Positions 23,283 through 33,616 of a stretch of DNA of 64,000 bases are shown one piece after another. A program made the translations under genes and the position numbers. The DNA is from Linderina pennispora. Taxonomy: Eukaryota; Kickxellomycota; Kickxellomycetes; Kickxellales; Kickxellaceae. Under the pieces are notes generated by a model. That model saw only the letters and a list, made by a program, of their open reading frames with translations, was not told where the DNA came from and did not search any database. The DNA is taken from positions 62,001-126,000 of the forward strand of contig NW_024468267.1 of assembly GCF_002104995.1 (NCBI RefSeq). The letters run 5' to 3'. Position 1 is the first letter of the stretch. Each line of letters opens with the position of its first letter.

Positions 23283-23522
23283 TTAAAACATAGTATATGC
23301 AACCATTCTCTCCATATCTCTATGGAAAGTTTGACAAACATCATACACATGTTCAACCCTTACCTCACAATCAGTAGCAATATGTTGGATCCAATTACGC
23401 ACTTGTATTGCTAAGTCATCACTCATATCAAAGTCATGAATAAGTAGCAGAGTAAGCATATCTCTTTCTTCCTCACACATCTCAGCTAAGTGTTGCTTGA
23501 AGAAGTTTTGGAATGATCCCAT
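23283..23522 (-). CDS. Conserved 79-residue antisense transposon ORF (copy 2)
   Basis: Nearly identical to the copy at 10380-10619 (differences near the VEHVYDVC and AYTMF segments) and intact. It occupies the gap between ORF1 and the transposase on the opposite strand. Confidence 0.6.
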   Translation of the reverse strand: MGSFQNFFKQHLAEMCEEERDMLTLLLIHDFDMSDDLAIQVRNWIQHIATDCEVRVEHVYDVCQTFHRDMERMVAYTMF

Positions 23523-23573
23523 TTTCTAAAATTGATAAAAGTTGAAATTTTTATTTATGACTACCTCACACTG

Positions 23574-24804
23574 ATGGACAATCAATTACAAGAATTAAGA
23601 GAGAAGGAGTGGAATGTGCTCTACACAACAAAGTGGAGATTTCTTGATGAAGACTGGTTAGTGCATAAACAGCAGAAGTATTATAGGAGTGAAGCTCATG
23701 AAGTAAAAGAAATAAAGCTTATCAAAGACACACTTATTAAGCAACTTGGAATGATCCCTGTGTTCTTCTTCCTTTAATGTGTTGTTTGGTGGAAAGCAGT
23801 ATCCATGTCCATACAGAAATGTTGAGAAAGGACTCTTGATTTTATACCAGTTAGTTGCTGGGCTATCAATCAATGAGATGGAGAGGTTTATTCCTAAGAG
23901 CAGCTATCAGGTAATTCATAACATGTTCTATCTCTCAGAGTTAAGTGAGTTGAACAAGAAGCTTTCACACTACTTACACACAATGTTCTCTACTCCAGAA
24001 CTAAGAGTGATCTCAGCAAAGATTCAGAATCCACAAGGGTTTAAGCATATTACTCTTATGTTAGATGGACATGACTCATGAGCACTACATAATGGTGCAT
24101 ACAAACCAAATCTTTATTCCTTCAAGTTGAAGAAGTCAGGATATAGAACACAAGTTTGCATTGATTTGAATGGAATGGTTGTCCTTGTTTCACCAACTGA
24201 GGAGTGTAAAGACCACCCAGATTCTAATATGATTAAGAACATATCACTATTGAAATACATCTCTCCAGTAGATTGTGTTGTTTTAGATGGTGGTTATCCT
24301 CAAAGTATTCTGGAGGAGTTAACAGAAGCAGAAGAGAATGAGAATTTTGGAATGCATAACTTTTGCTTACCAGTTAGAAAGCTAAGAGGAACCAACTTAA
24401 GTGAGGCAGAGTTAGAATATAATAGCAAACTTGGGTCATTTAGATCAATGGTTGAGAGTACATTTGGAGAACTAGGTAACACATTTAAGAGACTATCAAA
24501 TAGAGAAGTTGTAAGAATTAGAAACACAACTATGTACAATGTGCAGTTTAAACTCTGTTGCTTACTCTACAATATGAAGAAGATCCTAGCAGCTAGTAAA
24601 GTTCCTATTGAACATCACCACACACTTTGGGTTCTATCTAACTTTGACTACCCAAGCAACAACCAGGAGAGATCAACTCATGCTGAAGTTGGAAGTACTT
24701 TACCACAAAAAGTAGAACTAGAAGCTTCAATGAGAGAACTACAAGATAGACTGATTCAAGCTAAAATTGATGAGTCAATGAACTTCTATGTAGATATGTC
24801 ATAA
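23574..24804 (+). pseudogene. Harbinger-like DDE transposase, copy 2
   Basis: About 409 codons from MDNQLQELREKEWN to YVDMS. DDE candidates are the Asp residues in LMLDGHDS and VVLDGGYPQ and the Glu in MVESTFGELG. The C-terminal part (KLCCLLYNMKK, HHTLWVLSNF, a helical tail) is uninterrupted here. Defects are one extra C near 23772 (absent from copy 1) and a TGA at 24079-24081 at the same codon as in copy 1, where copy 3 has Arg. The best guide in the window to the full transposase. Confidence 0.75.
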
Positions 24805-24865
24805 GCAACTTTTAAAATAGGAATTTTTTACAAACTATACTCAATGATAGAAATATCTTCAATAA

Positions 24866-25326
24866 GGGGGTTATACAGAGATACTTATCTGCCCATTAAC
24901 TATTTATGCATGCTGGAACTATTAGCAATTTCAGTGAAATAAAAATTTCACCCAAACTGCCATCGGCATCTTGGAAAAGTTTCAGTGAACATAATTTCCT
25001 TGTGGTTGCTTAGCCACATCTATTGAGATATTGACTTTTGTTGCCCAATGATAATTAACCCCAAATATGCAAAGTTTTTCTTTCTGGTTGAAATTATGTT
25101 CACTGAAACTTTTCCAAGATGCCGATGGTGGTTTGGGTGAAATGGCAAAAAAAATATTTGTATTTTTAAAATCAATTATACACATAAAAACATTCTGGAC
25201 ACAACAATTATAAATATCTGTTCCAAAAATATCTAGTAGTAAAAAATGGTTCTGAAAACGATTATTCAAATATCTATCTAACAAAATTGTAATTTACTAA
25301 TATTTACAAGTCCGGGAATGACCCCC
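24866..25326. repeat. Type I terminal unit, right end of copy 2
   Basis: 461 bp, a direct repeat of 21188-21648 in its outer arms, but its loop (about 24997-25090) is inverted, starting CTTGTGGTTGCTTAGCC and ending CTTTCTGGTT. Confidence 0.85.
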
Positions 25327-25404
25327 TATATTTGGCATCTGAACAAGAAAACAATAAAAATATTAATAATTATTAAATAGCTAACCAATTCTGACTGATC
25401 TCCA
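25327..25404. repeat. Type II foldback fragment
   Basis: Reverse complement of the first ~80 bp of a type II unit, ending GACTGATCTCC at 25404. It separates copy 2 from the gypsy element and marks where the 5' part of the gypsy element was lost. Confidence 0.6.
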
Positions 25405-26304
25405 TAGATGCCACTGGTGATGAGGTTGGCATAGCACTATGAGCCCAGTTCATAGACAAAAACTGCAAGGACTTCCTGCATGATGAATTATCATGCCTAG
25501 TTCAGAAGAAGTCAGTATATAAGTATATGACTCATTTCTTTGACCTGTTCAACCACATTGGCGACCCAGAGAACAAGACAACCCTATGTGACTATGTGTG
25601 TGGTCTTAAGCAGGAGGTTTGCTATGGAGATCAGTCAGAAATAGTTAGCTATTTAATAATTATTAATATTTTTATTGTTTTCTTGTTCAGATGCCAAATA
25701 TGGTGCTTCTACGAAACCCCCTTTGGCATCCTGAAAAATTTCAGTTGATACACAATTAATATGCTTCTACTGAGATACAGGCTGCATCCCGAGAAATCAA
25801 CTGAAATTTTTCAGGATGCCGAAGGGGGTTTCGTAGAAGCACCATATTTGGCATCTTTGTTTATTTGTTAATCTAGTTGCTTGAATCTTTTTGGCCAGTG
25901 GTAAACATTCTGTATTTTAAAATATTTATCTACTGCTAGTAATTGATTTATTATTTGTTAATTGGTTTTTCTGATAATAGATATTTAGTTTCTTTAAACT
26001 TTTATATTTATGAATGGCCTCCTATATGGTTGCCCTGTTCAAGCCGCAGACTCTAGCAGAGGCCATGGATAAGGCCATTACACTAGACACGGCTAATATA
26101 TCTAGTAGAATTGCTCTGCACCCCCCGACACAGCAGGTGACTCCTGCCAATGATTCGGCAATGGATATTGATACTGTGGATATCTGTCAGCTGCCAAAAC
26201 ATAAGCAGCATAAGATTTGCTTTAAGAACAATCTCTGTTTCTACTGCAAATGCCCTGGCCACCGACTAAATACTTACCCAATCAAGAAGGGAAAAGCATC
26301 ATAG
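25405..26304 (+). pseudogene. Gypsy gag remnant
   Basis: Segments FIDKNCKDFLHDELSCLVQ, DYVCGLKQEVCY and, after the foldback unit at 25626-26022, MVALFKPQTLAEAMDKAI read through as one gag-like protein once that unit and one TAT are removed. A zinc knuckle CFYCKCPGH follows, but its last Cys is Tyr, as expected from a G-to-A change. One TGA lies near 25476. Confidence 0.75.
25626..26022. repeat. Type II foldback unit in gypsy gag
   Basis: 397 bp, GGAGATCAGTCAGAAATAG to ATGAATGGCCTCC, with TAT at 25623-25625 and 26023-26025. Removal restores the gag frame (EVCY then MVALF). Loop in the ACACAATTAATATG orientation. Confidence 0.9.
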
Positions 26305-29300
26305 TAGATTTAGTATCAGCTAGATCCACTAAGAAACCTGCCTTGAAACCTGATCTAGCATATACAATTTTACACCAGCCTGACCCAGTAACCCTGAACC
26401 TTGACCTTGTGTATTCACCCAGTCCCTGTACCATCTGTGTTTCATGCAACAAGCACGAAATGACAGCCCTGATTGATAGTGGTGCCTCCATAGAGTTTTG
26501 CCACCCTGACCTTATAGTAGACTTTGGTCTTACTCCCTTGACCCTACCTGAACCCCTGGATATCCGCCTGGCTGATGGAATGATGCACACACTGCAGTCA
26601 TTCATTGACATTCCGCTAGTGACAAGTGACATCACCTTCTCTGTCCATGCATACATCTTTGAGCATCTCAAATACCCACTGATGTTAGGGCAGAAATGGC
26701 TCACCAAAGTGAACCCTCTGATCAATTGGCCTATGAACTCGGTTGCTTTCTGTTCTAAGCCCATTGAGCTGAGTTTGATTCAGACTGATAGTCAATTTAT
26801 TGGCCAGTCAATACTCAACAAGATGCTCAAATCTGCAACTGATATATTTGCCATCGAACTCCTAACCTCTGTTACCTTGGATACCCCTGAACCCTATAAA
26901 CCAGTTATTCCCAACCCAATCTAAGACCTGCTGACCAAGTATGCCGAGCTGTTTACTGAAGAACAGCTAGCCCTGCCCCCAGTTTGTTCTGAGGAGGTAG
27001 TGATCAATACAGGTGATGCACCACCAATTAACCAACCTGCATACCGAATGTCTCCTGTCGAATTACAGGAGCTCTGTAAGCACCTCGATGACCTTCTAAA
27101 TTGAGGGCTAATCTGACCATCCTTGTCTGTATGGGGAGCCCCTCTGATATTCGTTAAGAAGGCAGATGGATCCTTACAACTGTGCATTGACTATATAATA
27201 GTCAATGCAGTTACCCACCATAATGGCTACCCATTGCCACACATCAATGAGTGCCTAGACCAGCTAGCTGGTGCCTGAATCTTCTCCAAATTAGACCTGT
27301 GATCAGGTTACCACCAGCTACACATCCAAGATGATGATATCCCAAAAACAGCATTTAATTCGCACTATAGTAAGTTCAAATACCTTGTCCTACCTTTTGG
27401 CTTGCATAATGCTCTTGCTGTTTTTCAAGCCCTGATGAACCATATCCTGGCCAGTTATATTGATGAGTTTGTCCTACTCTATCTGGATGATATATTGGTA
27501 TATTCCAAGAACATGTGTGAATATGAAAAACATCTATGCCTGGTCCTTGATAAGCTATGAGTAGAAAAGCTCTTTATACACCCTGCCAAGTATGAATTTA
27601 CTGTCTCAACCATTTCATTCCTTGGCCACATTATCTCTGCAGATGGCATATCTCTAGACAAACAGAAACTTGAGACTGTGCATGCATGGCCAGTTCCCAA
27701 AAATGTGCAACATGTCCATCAGTTTCTGGGCCTTGCATCATATTTCTGACGCCTTATGGCAAACTTTGCATACAGAGCCACCCTGCTCACAGACCTGCTC
27801 CAGGGCACTGCAACTAAGAGAGCACCAATCACTTAGATTCCAGCATGCCAAGTTGCATTCGATACATTAAAGGTTACACTGACAACAGCACCTGTTTTGT
27901 GAGCCCCAGATGTTTCACTTCCATTTGTTCTCGAAACAGATGCATCTGACTATGCTACTGGCACTGTGCTTTTCTAGAAGGCTACCGATATGACAGCGCT
28001 ATACCCTATTGCATTCACATCACAGAAGCTATAGCCAGCAGAGACCTGCTATCCAGCCCATGAACATGAGATGCTCATGATCCTATATGCACTTTGTGCA
28101 TGGCACCACCTTGTGGATAATGGTCAAACAGTGGAGGTATGTACAGATCATGCAACATTACAGCACTTCACGACACAGACAGCATTGTCCAAATGCCTGA
28201 GTCACTATATGGAAGAGTTGGCTGAGTATGATGTCCACATTCAGTATAAGCCTAGCCGCAAAAATGATGTGGCTAATGCTTGTTCCTACTGTCCTGACCT
28301 GCTACTCACCAAGGCTGATACCAGTGAGACCATCCCTGACTGGCCATATTTCTATCACCAGTATTTCAAGAAGGAAGACATAGAGTCCATCTCTCCTGCC
28401 ATCCTCCACCTGCTTGAGAAGCATGAGTCATCATTCTGGTATGATGACGATCTTGACATTGTTTTCCACTGAGGAGGTCATTCACAATCACTAAACTAAG
28501 TAAAAAATAATTAGAAGTTGTAAAACTTTTTGTTCTTTTGTTTTTTTTGAACTTCTCTGAAACCCCCTTTGGCATCCTGAAAAATTTCAGTTGATACACA
28601 ATTAATATGCTTCTACTGAGATACAGGCTGGGTCACAAGAAATCAACTGAAATTTTTCAGGATGCCGAAGGGGGTTTTGGAGAAGCGTCTATTCTTATAT
28701 TTTTGTTTATTAGTTAATTTAGTTGCTAAAATCTTTTTGGCCATCACTAAACATTCTGATTTTTAAAATATTTTTCAACTGCTAGTAATTGATTTGTTAT
28801 TTAATACTTGGTTATTCTGATACAAGATATTAAGTTTCTTTAAACTTTCTTATTTGTGAATGGCCTCCTGAATCGAGGAAGACAAGAAAGTCCCATATGT
28901 CCTATTGGCGATGCGTGCAGATACAGTCATGTCTGCACACATGTGTCTTGGACACCTAGGTGCTACAATGGTCCTACCTTTCCTTAAGGAGAGGGGGTGG
29001 TGGCCATCTATGGCCACTGACATTACATCTTGGCTCAAAAGATGCCCTACTTATCAGATCGCTAAAGGCCCAGATTGCAATAGCAAGTCTGAACCACTCC
29101 ACCTGCTACCACTAATGGAACCATTTAAAAGATAGGGGATGGACTTTATTGGTAGACTACCGAAAACAGCTGCCAATAATGCTTGGATCCTGGTAGCCAT
29201 TGACTATGCTACATCTTGGCTGATCGCCAAAGCCTATGAACATTCTGATGCAGCAACAGTTGCAAACTTCATCTACAGTGAGATTGTGATTCCTTTCAGT

Positions 29301-30030
29301 TGCCCTGATGAGATCCTTTCAGACTGCAGCTCTGCATTTATGAGCTGTGTGATCGAAGACTACCTTCTTACCTTGAAAGTCTGATACCTGTGCACAATGG
29401 CATTCCACCCAAGAACAAACAGTAAGTGCAAATGCCTGAACAGAATCCTTAGGAAGATGTTGTTGAAGATGTGCGATGGCAAAACCCACATGTGGGACAA
29501 GTTCCTGCCACAAGCACTGTTCGCTGCCTGTGTCTGAACCCACAACACAACTAGATACTTGCTATTCTTCCTGATGTACAGAGTCCAACCGAAGATCCCT
29601 GGTGGTGTTGTGAATCCCAAACTCTGGCTAGACTAAGATAACCAGCAGCCAATGCTCATAATCAAATGCTATAAGCAAGTCCTCGATGAACTTGCACAAG
29701 CCCGACTCGAAGTGAAGAAGCACACTACAGCTGTAGCTAGGAAGGCCGCAGAGCATGTAGCTGCCTCTTTGACACCAAGAACCTTCGAAGTCAATTATTG
29801 GGTTATGATCCGCTATAAGAACCCATGCAAGTTCCAGCCCAAATGGCTAGGTCCATTCCGAATTATGCATATATTCCTGAACTCAACATATGAGTTATTG
29901 GACTACAATGACCTCCCACTCAAGAGCTGATACCATGGTAACCGAATCTGATATGCTTACCTGATAAATCGAGTCCTGCCTTGTCGTCCCTGGGCAGCCC
30001 TACCTTGAATGCGTAGGGCCGCTGCTGAAG
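26250..30030 (+). pseudogene. Gypsy pol remnant (protease, RT, RNase H, integrase)
   Basis: The frame is offset by -1 from gag with overlap. Protease: ALIDSGAS near 26470. Reverse transcriptase: [16 protein letters not shown], then YLDDILVYSKN near 27480. RNase H: FVLETDASDYATG near 27930 and CTDHATLQHF near 28145. Integrase: GHLGATM and a zinc region whose last Cys is Tyr, MDFIGRLP, LSDCSSAF, and HPRTNSKCKCLNR where the catalytic Glu appears as Lys. A GPY/F-like KWLGPFRIM follows. About 19 stops, each readable as CGA, CAA/CAG or TGG changed by a single transition. Inactive. Confidence 0.9.
28473..28868. repeat. Type II foldback unit in gypsy pol
   Basis: 396 bp, GGAGGTCATTCACAATCAC to TTGTGAATGGCCTCC, TSD TGA (28470-28472, 28869-28871). 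It lies between RNase H and integrase coding sequence. Loop in the ACACAATTAATATG orientation. Confidence 0.9.
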
Positions 30031-30040
30031 AGGGGGATGA

Positions 30041-30409
30041 TGTTATGCCCATCATTGATGATCATGAACATGTTGCAGATATGCTCCTAGATCAAGATCA
30101 AGATCAAGACTTGCGAGAACCATGATTGGCCTGCATCTCTTCTTCTGTTTCAGTCTCAAGCCTACAAGACCAGTTTCATTCCCATGCGACAATAGTCGAC
30201 CCAGTTATAGGGATTCCTATTGTCCATGCAGCCCCGAGACCATAGCTCAAGTATGCATTGGTATATATAAGTGCACATCTTATACATGCACATAGATTCA
30301 AGCAACTCTGATCCCGTTTTTGACTCTGATTTCCTGAATAGAACCATCTCTGACTCAAGCTCTTCCTTCCATTCGGCTCCTTCATTATCACCTGGGCCAG
30401 GTGATAACA
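30041..30409 (+). repeat. Gypsy 3' LTR
   Basis: About 369 bp from TGTTATGCCCATC to GGTGATAACA, following the polypurine tract. It contains a (GATCAA)3 hexamer run near 30090 and a TATATATAAGTGCAC segment near 30262. Its first ~80 bp resemble the following LTR, so the two are related families. Confidence 0.8.
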
Positions 30410-30413
30410 CACA

Positions 30414-30854
30414 TGTTATGCTCAACTCAGATGAGCATGAACATGATGAAGCCCACCTGCGAGATCAAGATCAAGATCAAGACCCAGGCCAAGACAACAT
30501 CACACACGCACAAGGTTCCACTCGCAATATAAACACAAGTACACTGCCTCATCTATGGAACAAGTCCGCCCTTTATGCCCCTCTTACGGATCCTAACACA
30601 GGAATTCCTATCGTATATGCTACACCTAAAGCATAGCCAAGACACTTGTTGACTACTCCATATATATGGAGAAGTCGGGCTGACAAGACAAGACAGGAAC
30701 AACAGGCCCCCGAATAATCCTTGACTCAGATCCTGTTTCCCAATATAACCCGTTACAATCCCGACCTTCTCTCCCCGACGTCTGAGCTCCGGTTCGAGCT
30801 CTTCCGACGCTAGCTCCTTTGCTAGCATATTATCACTCCCGCCGAGCGATAACA
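30414..30854 (+). repeat. Solo LTR (441 bp) beside tRNA-Ala
   Basis: From TGTTATGCTCAAC to CGAGCGATAACA, flanked by CACA (30410-30413, 30855-30858), a 4-bp target duplication. It ends 7 nt before the tRNA-Ala gene. A copy of the same length lies on the other strand at 33711-34151. Confidence 0.85.
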
Positions 30855-30861
30855 CACAGAT

Positions 30862-30934
30862 GGGGGTCTAGCTCAAATGGGAGAGCGCGCGCTTAGCATG
30901 CGCGAGGCACTGGGATCGATACCCAGGTCCTCCA
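30862..30934 (+). tRNA. tRNA-Ala (AGC anticodon)
   Basis: 73 nt; acceptor GGGGGTC against GTCCTCC with one U-U mismatch at pair 6-67; anticodon loop TTAGCAT (AGC); T-loop ATCGATA, a form known for tRNA-Ala. Discriminator A. The acceptor mismatch could mean slight decay. Confidence 0.88.
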
Positions 30935-31949
30935 GAATGTTTTTTGCAATGCTTCAAATTCATACTACACTGGGCGGCAAAATTGAGTCACAAAAATAAA
31001 AACCATCAGAAAACTTAAATAAGTTCTCATAGTGATATGCGTTACTCTTGACAAAATTAATTCGTGGTGTATGCCATGCACTATTCTATTTTATGTGGTT
31101 GCATGCTTATTGGTCTAGATGTAATCGAGAAATTGACTTTTTAAAATAAAATTTTTGACTCAATTTTGCTCACAAAAATTCGCCGATTTATTTCTCAACA
31201 ACTAGCATAGATACCATAGGCTTTTTTGACCGCAGCGATACACCCAGGCATCGAGTTCACTAGCTATGTACAAACAGTCTCATTTACTTACCTATATATA
31301 ATTTCCTAGGCCAACGCAATGTAGGTGCTAAAAATGATGACTTCTGGTCTTTATCAGATCATACTCATAATGAAACCCTATAAGTGAGTTGCGCATCATA
31401 TATAGGGGATGCCACTGATCATTGTCCAATAGAAACAGGATACATATCTAGCTAACTTGTAGCCCAAATTGCCATTTATGTAATAATGACTTTTATAGAC
31501 ATAATCTTTGCACCCTCCTACTGGTTATCATAGGTATGTAATCAAGGTATGTTTTATATCATCATATACACACTGGTCAGTGTGTCACATCCACCTCTAC
31601 TAAGGAAGCAATGACGATAGCTGTATAGAGATACACTACACTAAACTAAGAATATACTTTTTCTGATTTTCTATGATTCTAGATTTCTTCCCAATGTTCA
31701 CAGAATAGAGTATATTCATTAAGATATTTCAATCTCACTGTCACCTGTGGGGCATATGCTTTGTATAGTAAGTACATTTGATTTGATCTAATATGTTTTT
31801 GATCGTAAGAAGCTGCTTAAAGAAGGATTAAGAAAGTTGCAAAATTTGTGATTTATAATAAATTACTTATTATTTGGCACAGAGGTTACATATAGATATC
31901 TCATAGTATAGAGTGGATAGCCACAGTAGTACCCTCTCTACCAATCAAT

Positions 31950-32410
31950 GGGGGTCATTCCTAGACTTATAAATTTTAGTAAATTATAATTTTGTTAGAT
32001 AGATATTTAAATAATTGTTTTCAGAGCCATTTTTTGCTACTAGATATTTTTGGAACAGATATTTATAATTGTTGTGTCCAGAATGTTTTTATGTGTATAT
32101 CTAATTTTAAAAATATAAATATTTTTTTGCCATTTTACCCAAACTGCCATCAGTATCTTAGAAAAGTTTCAGTAAACATAATTTCCTTGTGGTTGCTTAG
32201 CCATATCTATTGAGATATTGACTTTTGTTGCCTAATGATAATTAACCCCAAATATGCAAAGTTTTTTCTTTCTGGTTGAAATTATGTTCACTGAAACTTT
32301 TCTAAGATGCCAATAGCAGTTTGGGTGAAATTTTTATTTCACTGAAATTGCCAATAGTTTCAACATATATAAATAATTGTTGTGCAGATAACTAACTCTG
32401 AATGACCTCC
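31950..32410. repeat. Type I foldback unit in Tc1 element
   Basis: 461 bp, the length of the copy 2 terminal units, but reversed: starts GGGGGTCATTCCTAGAC and ends CTCTGAATGACCTCC. TSD AAT (31947-31949, 32411-32413). Present as a solo insertion. Confidence 0.88.
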
Positions 32411-32886
32411 AATATAATAATGCTATAAAAATATCACATCATAGATTTATAATGTTTCAATGGAGAGCATAAGTATCACTGTACATAATTTATAGTTGAC
32501 TATTCCTTCTATGAGCTAGCTATCAAACTCATTTCTCCTTAGTGTTGAATACTAGTCACATGAGTATCAACTATGCATTCAACATCCTTAAGTATAGGGG
32601 CATTGCTAAAGCATTGAACTTTTCCTTCATATTTTTTCATTGTATATTAAATATATGATAATACCATGTGTTGTTAAGCAACATTATGAATGAGATATTA
32701 ATATAGAAGAGGGAGTGCAGTAGAGTTATGGGCAGAGATTTCACATTATTCAAAAACTGATAAGGTATAGAAATAGCAATATGAAGTCAAAGTGAGTCAA
32801 ATTTTTAGCTCTCCAATTTTTCTAGTTTACTACTATTGCTTCAATACCATATGAAGTATAATGTTTAGAGAACATCTGACTACATA

Positions 32887-33282
32887 GGAGGCCATTCACA
32901 AATAAGAAAGTTTAAAGAAACTTAATATCTTGTATCAGAATAACCAAGTATTAAAAAACAAATCAATTACTAGCAGTTGAAAAATATTTTAAAAATCAGA
33001 ATGTTTAGTGATGGCCAAAAAGATTTTAGCAACTAGATTAACTAATAAACAAAAATATAAGAATAGACGCTTCTCCGAAACCCCCTTTAGCATCCTGAAA
33101 AATTTCAGTTGATTTCTTGTGACCCAGCCTATATCTCAGTAGAAGCATATTAATTGTGTATCAACTGAAATTTTTCAGGATGCCAAAGGGGGTTTCGGAG
33201 AAGTTCAAAAAAAACAAAAGAACAAAAAGTTTTACAACTTCTAATTATTTTTTACTTAGTTTAGTGATTGTGAATGACCTCC
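32887..33282. repeat. Type II foldback unit in Tc1 element
   Basis: 396 bp from GGAGGCCATTCACAAATAAG to TTGTGAATGACCTCC, TSD ATA (32884-32886, 33283-33285). The uninterrupted target is visible in the Tc1 copy near 5050. Confidence 0.9.
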
Positions 33283-33411
33283 ATATGTTTATACTATGTC
33301 AAGCCCTATCAAACATATATCAAATGGAAGTATCTACAGTATCTGATGACAAAGATATAGTAACAAAAAGTTGAAAAAATTTTTTGTGACCTAATTTTAC
33401 CACCCAGTATA

Positions 33412-33600
33412 TATTAGTAACACAAAAATAAGAATCATCAGAAATCTTAAATAATTTCTCATAGCGATGTGCATTGCCTGTAGCAAAATTAACTTGTAGT
33501 GTATACCATATATAAATCTATTTCATGTAGTTGCATGCATATTGCTCTTGAAATCATTGAGAAATTGACTTTTATAAAAAAAAATTTGCTGCTTAGTAAA
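33412..33600. mobile_element. Short Tc1-type end fragment
   Basis: AT-rich sequence resembling the first ~180 bp of the Tc1 copies (AATCTTAAATAATTTCTCAT and similar). No coding content. Confidence 0.45.
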
Positions 33601-33616
33601 TGTGAATACTAAAAAG

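Larger units (their letters stand above)
21188..25326 (+). mobile_element. Three-gene DNA transposon, copy 2 (most complete)
   Basis: 4,139 bp: terminal unit (21188-21648), ORF1, antisense ORF, transposase, terminal unit (24866-25326). The two units are 461 bp each and run in the same direction, but their loops are inverted relative to each other. Outer ends are GGGGGTTATACAG and GGGAATGACCCCC. TAT precedes (21185-21187) and follows (25327-25329), although the outer flanks are different sequences (copy 3 and a type II fragment). No foreign insertion lies inside, so this copy best shows the element's architecture. Confidence 0.8.
25405..30409 (+). mobile_element. Ty3/gypsy retrotransposon, 5'-truncated and decayed
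   Basis: Gag, protease, reverse transcriptase, RNase H and integrase in the Ty3/gypsy order, a polypurine tract (AGAGGGGGA, about 30030-30037) and a 3' LTR (30041-30409). The 5' LTR and start of gag are missing. Two type II foldback units are inserted (25626-26022 and 28473-28868). About 19 premature stops are present, but no frameshift is needed within pol. Confidence 0.9.
30968..33409 (-). mobile_element. Decayed Tc1-type element with two nested foldback units
   Basis: Left end CACTGGGCGGCAAAATTGAG after TA, right end CTAATTTTACCACCCAGTA. Removing the type I unit (31950-32410) and the type II unit (32887-33282) leaves about 1.58 kb, the normal Tc1 length. No open transposase; many C-to-T and G-to-A differences from the 14791 copy. 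Confidence 0.75.

Noticed and set aside
30862-30934. Unusual T-loop (ATCGATA) in tRNA-Ala taken as decay
   Set aside because: This T-loop form is known in eukaryotic tRNA-Ala genes; only the single acceptor mismatch remains notable.
5297-33282. CRISPR-like or satellite array
   Set aside because: The repeated hairpin units are dispersed, carry their own target duplications and have no regular spacers; they are MITE-like transposons.
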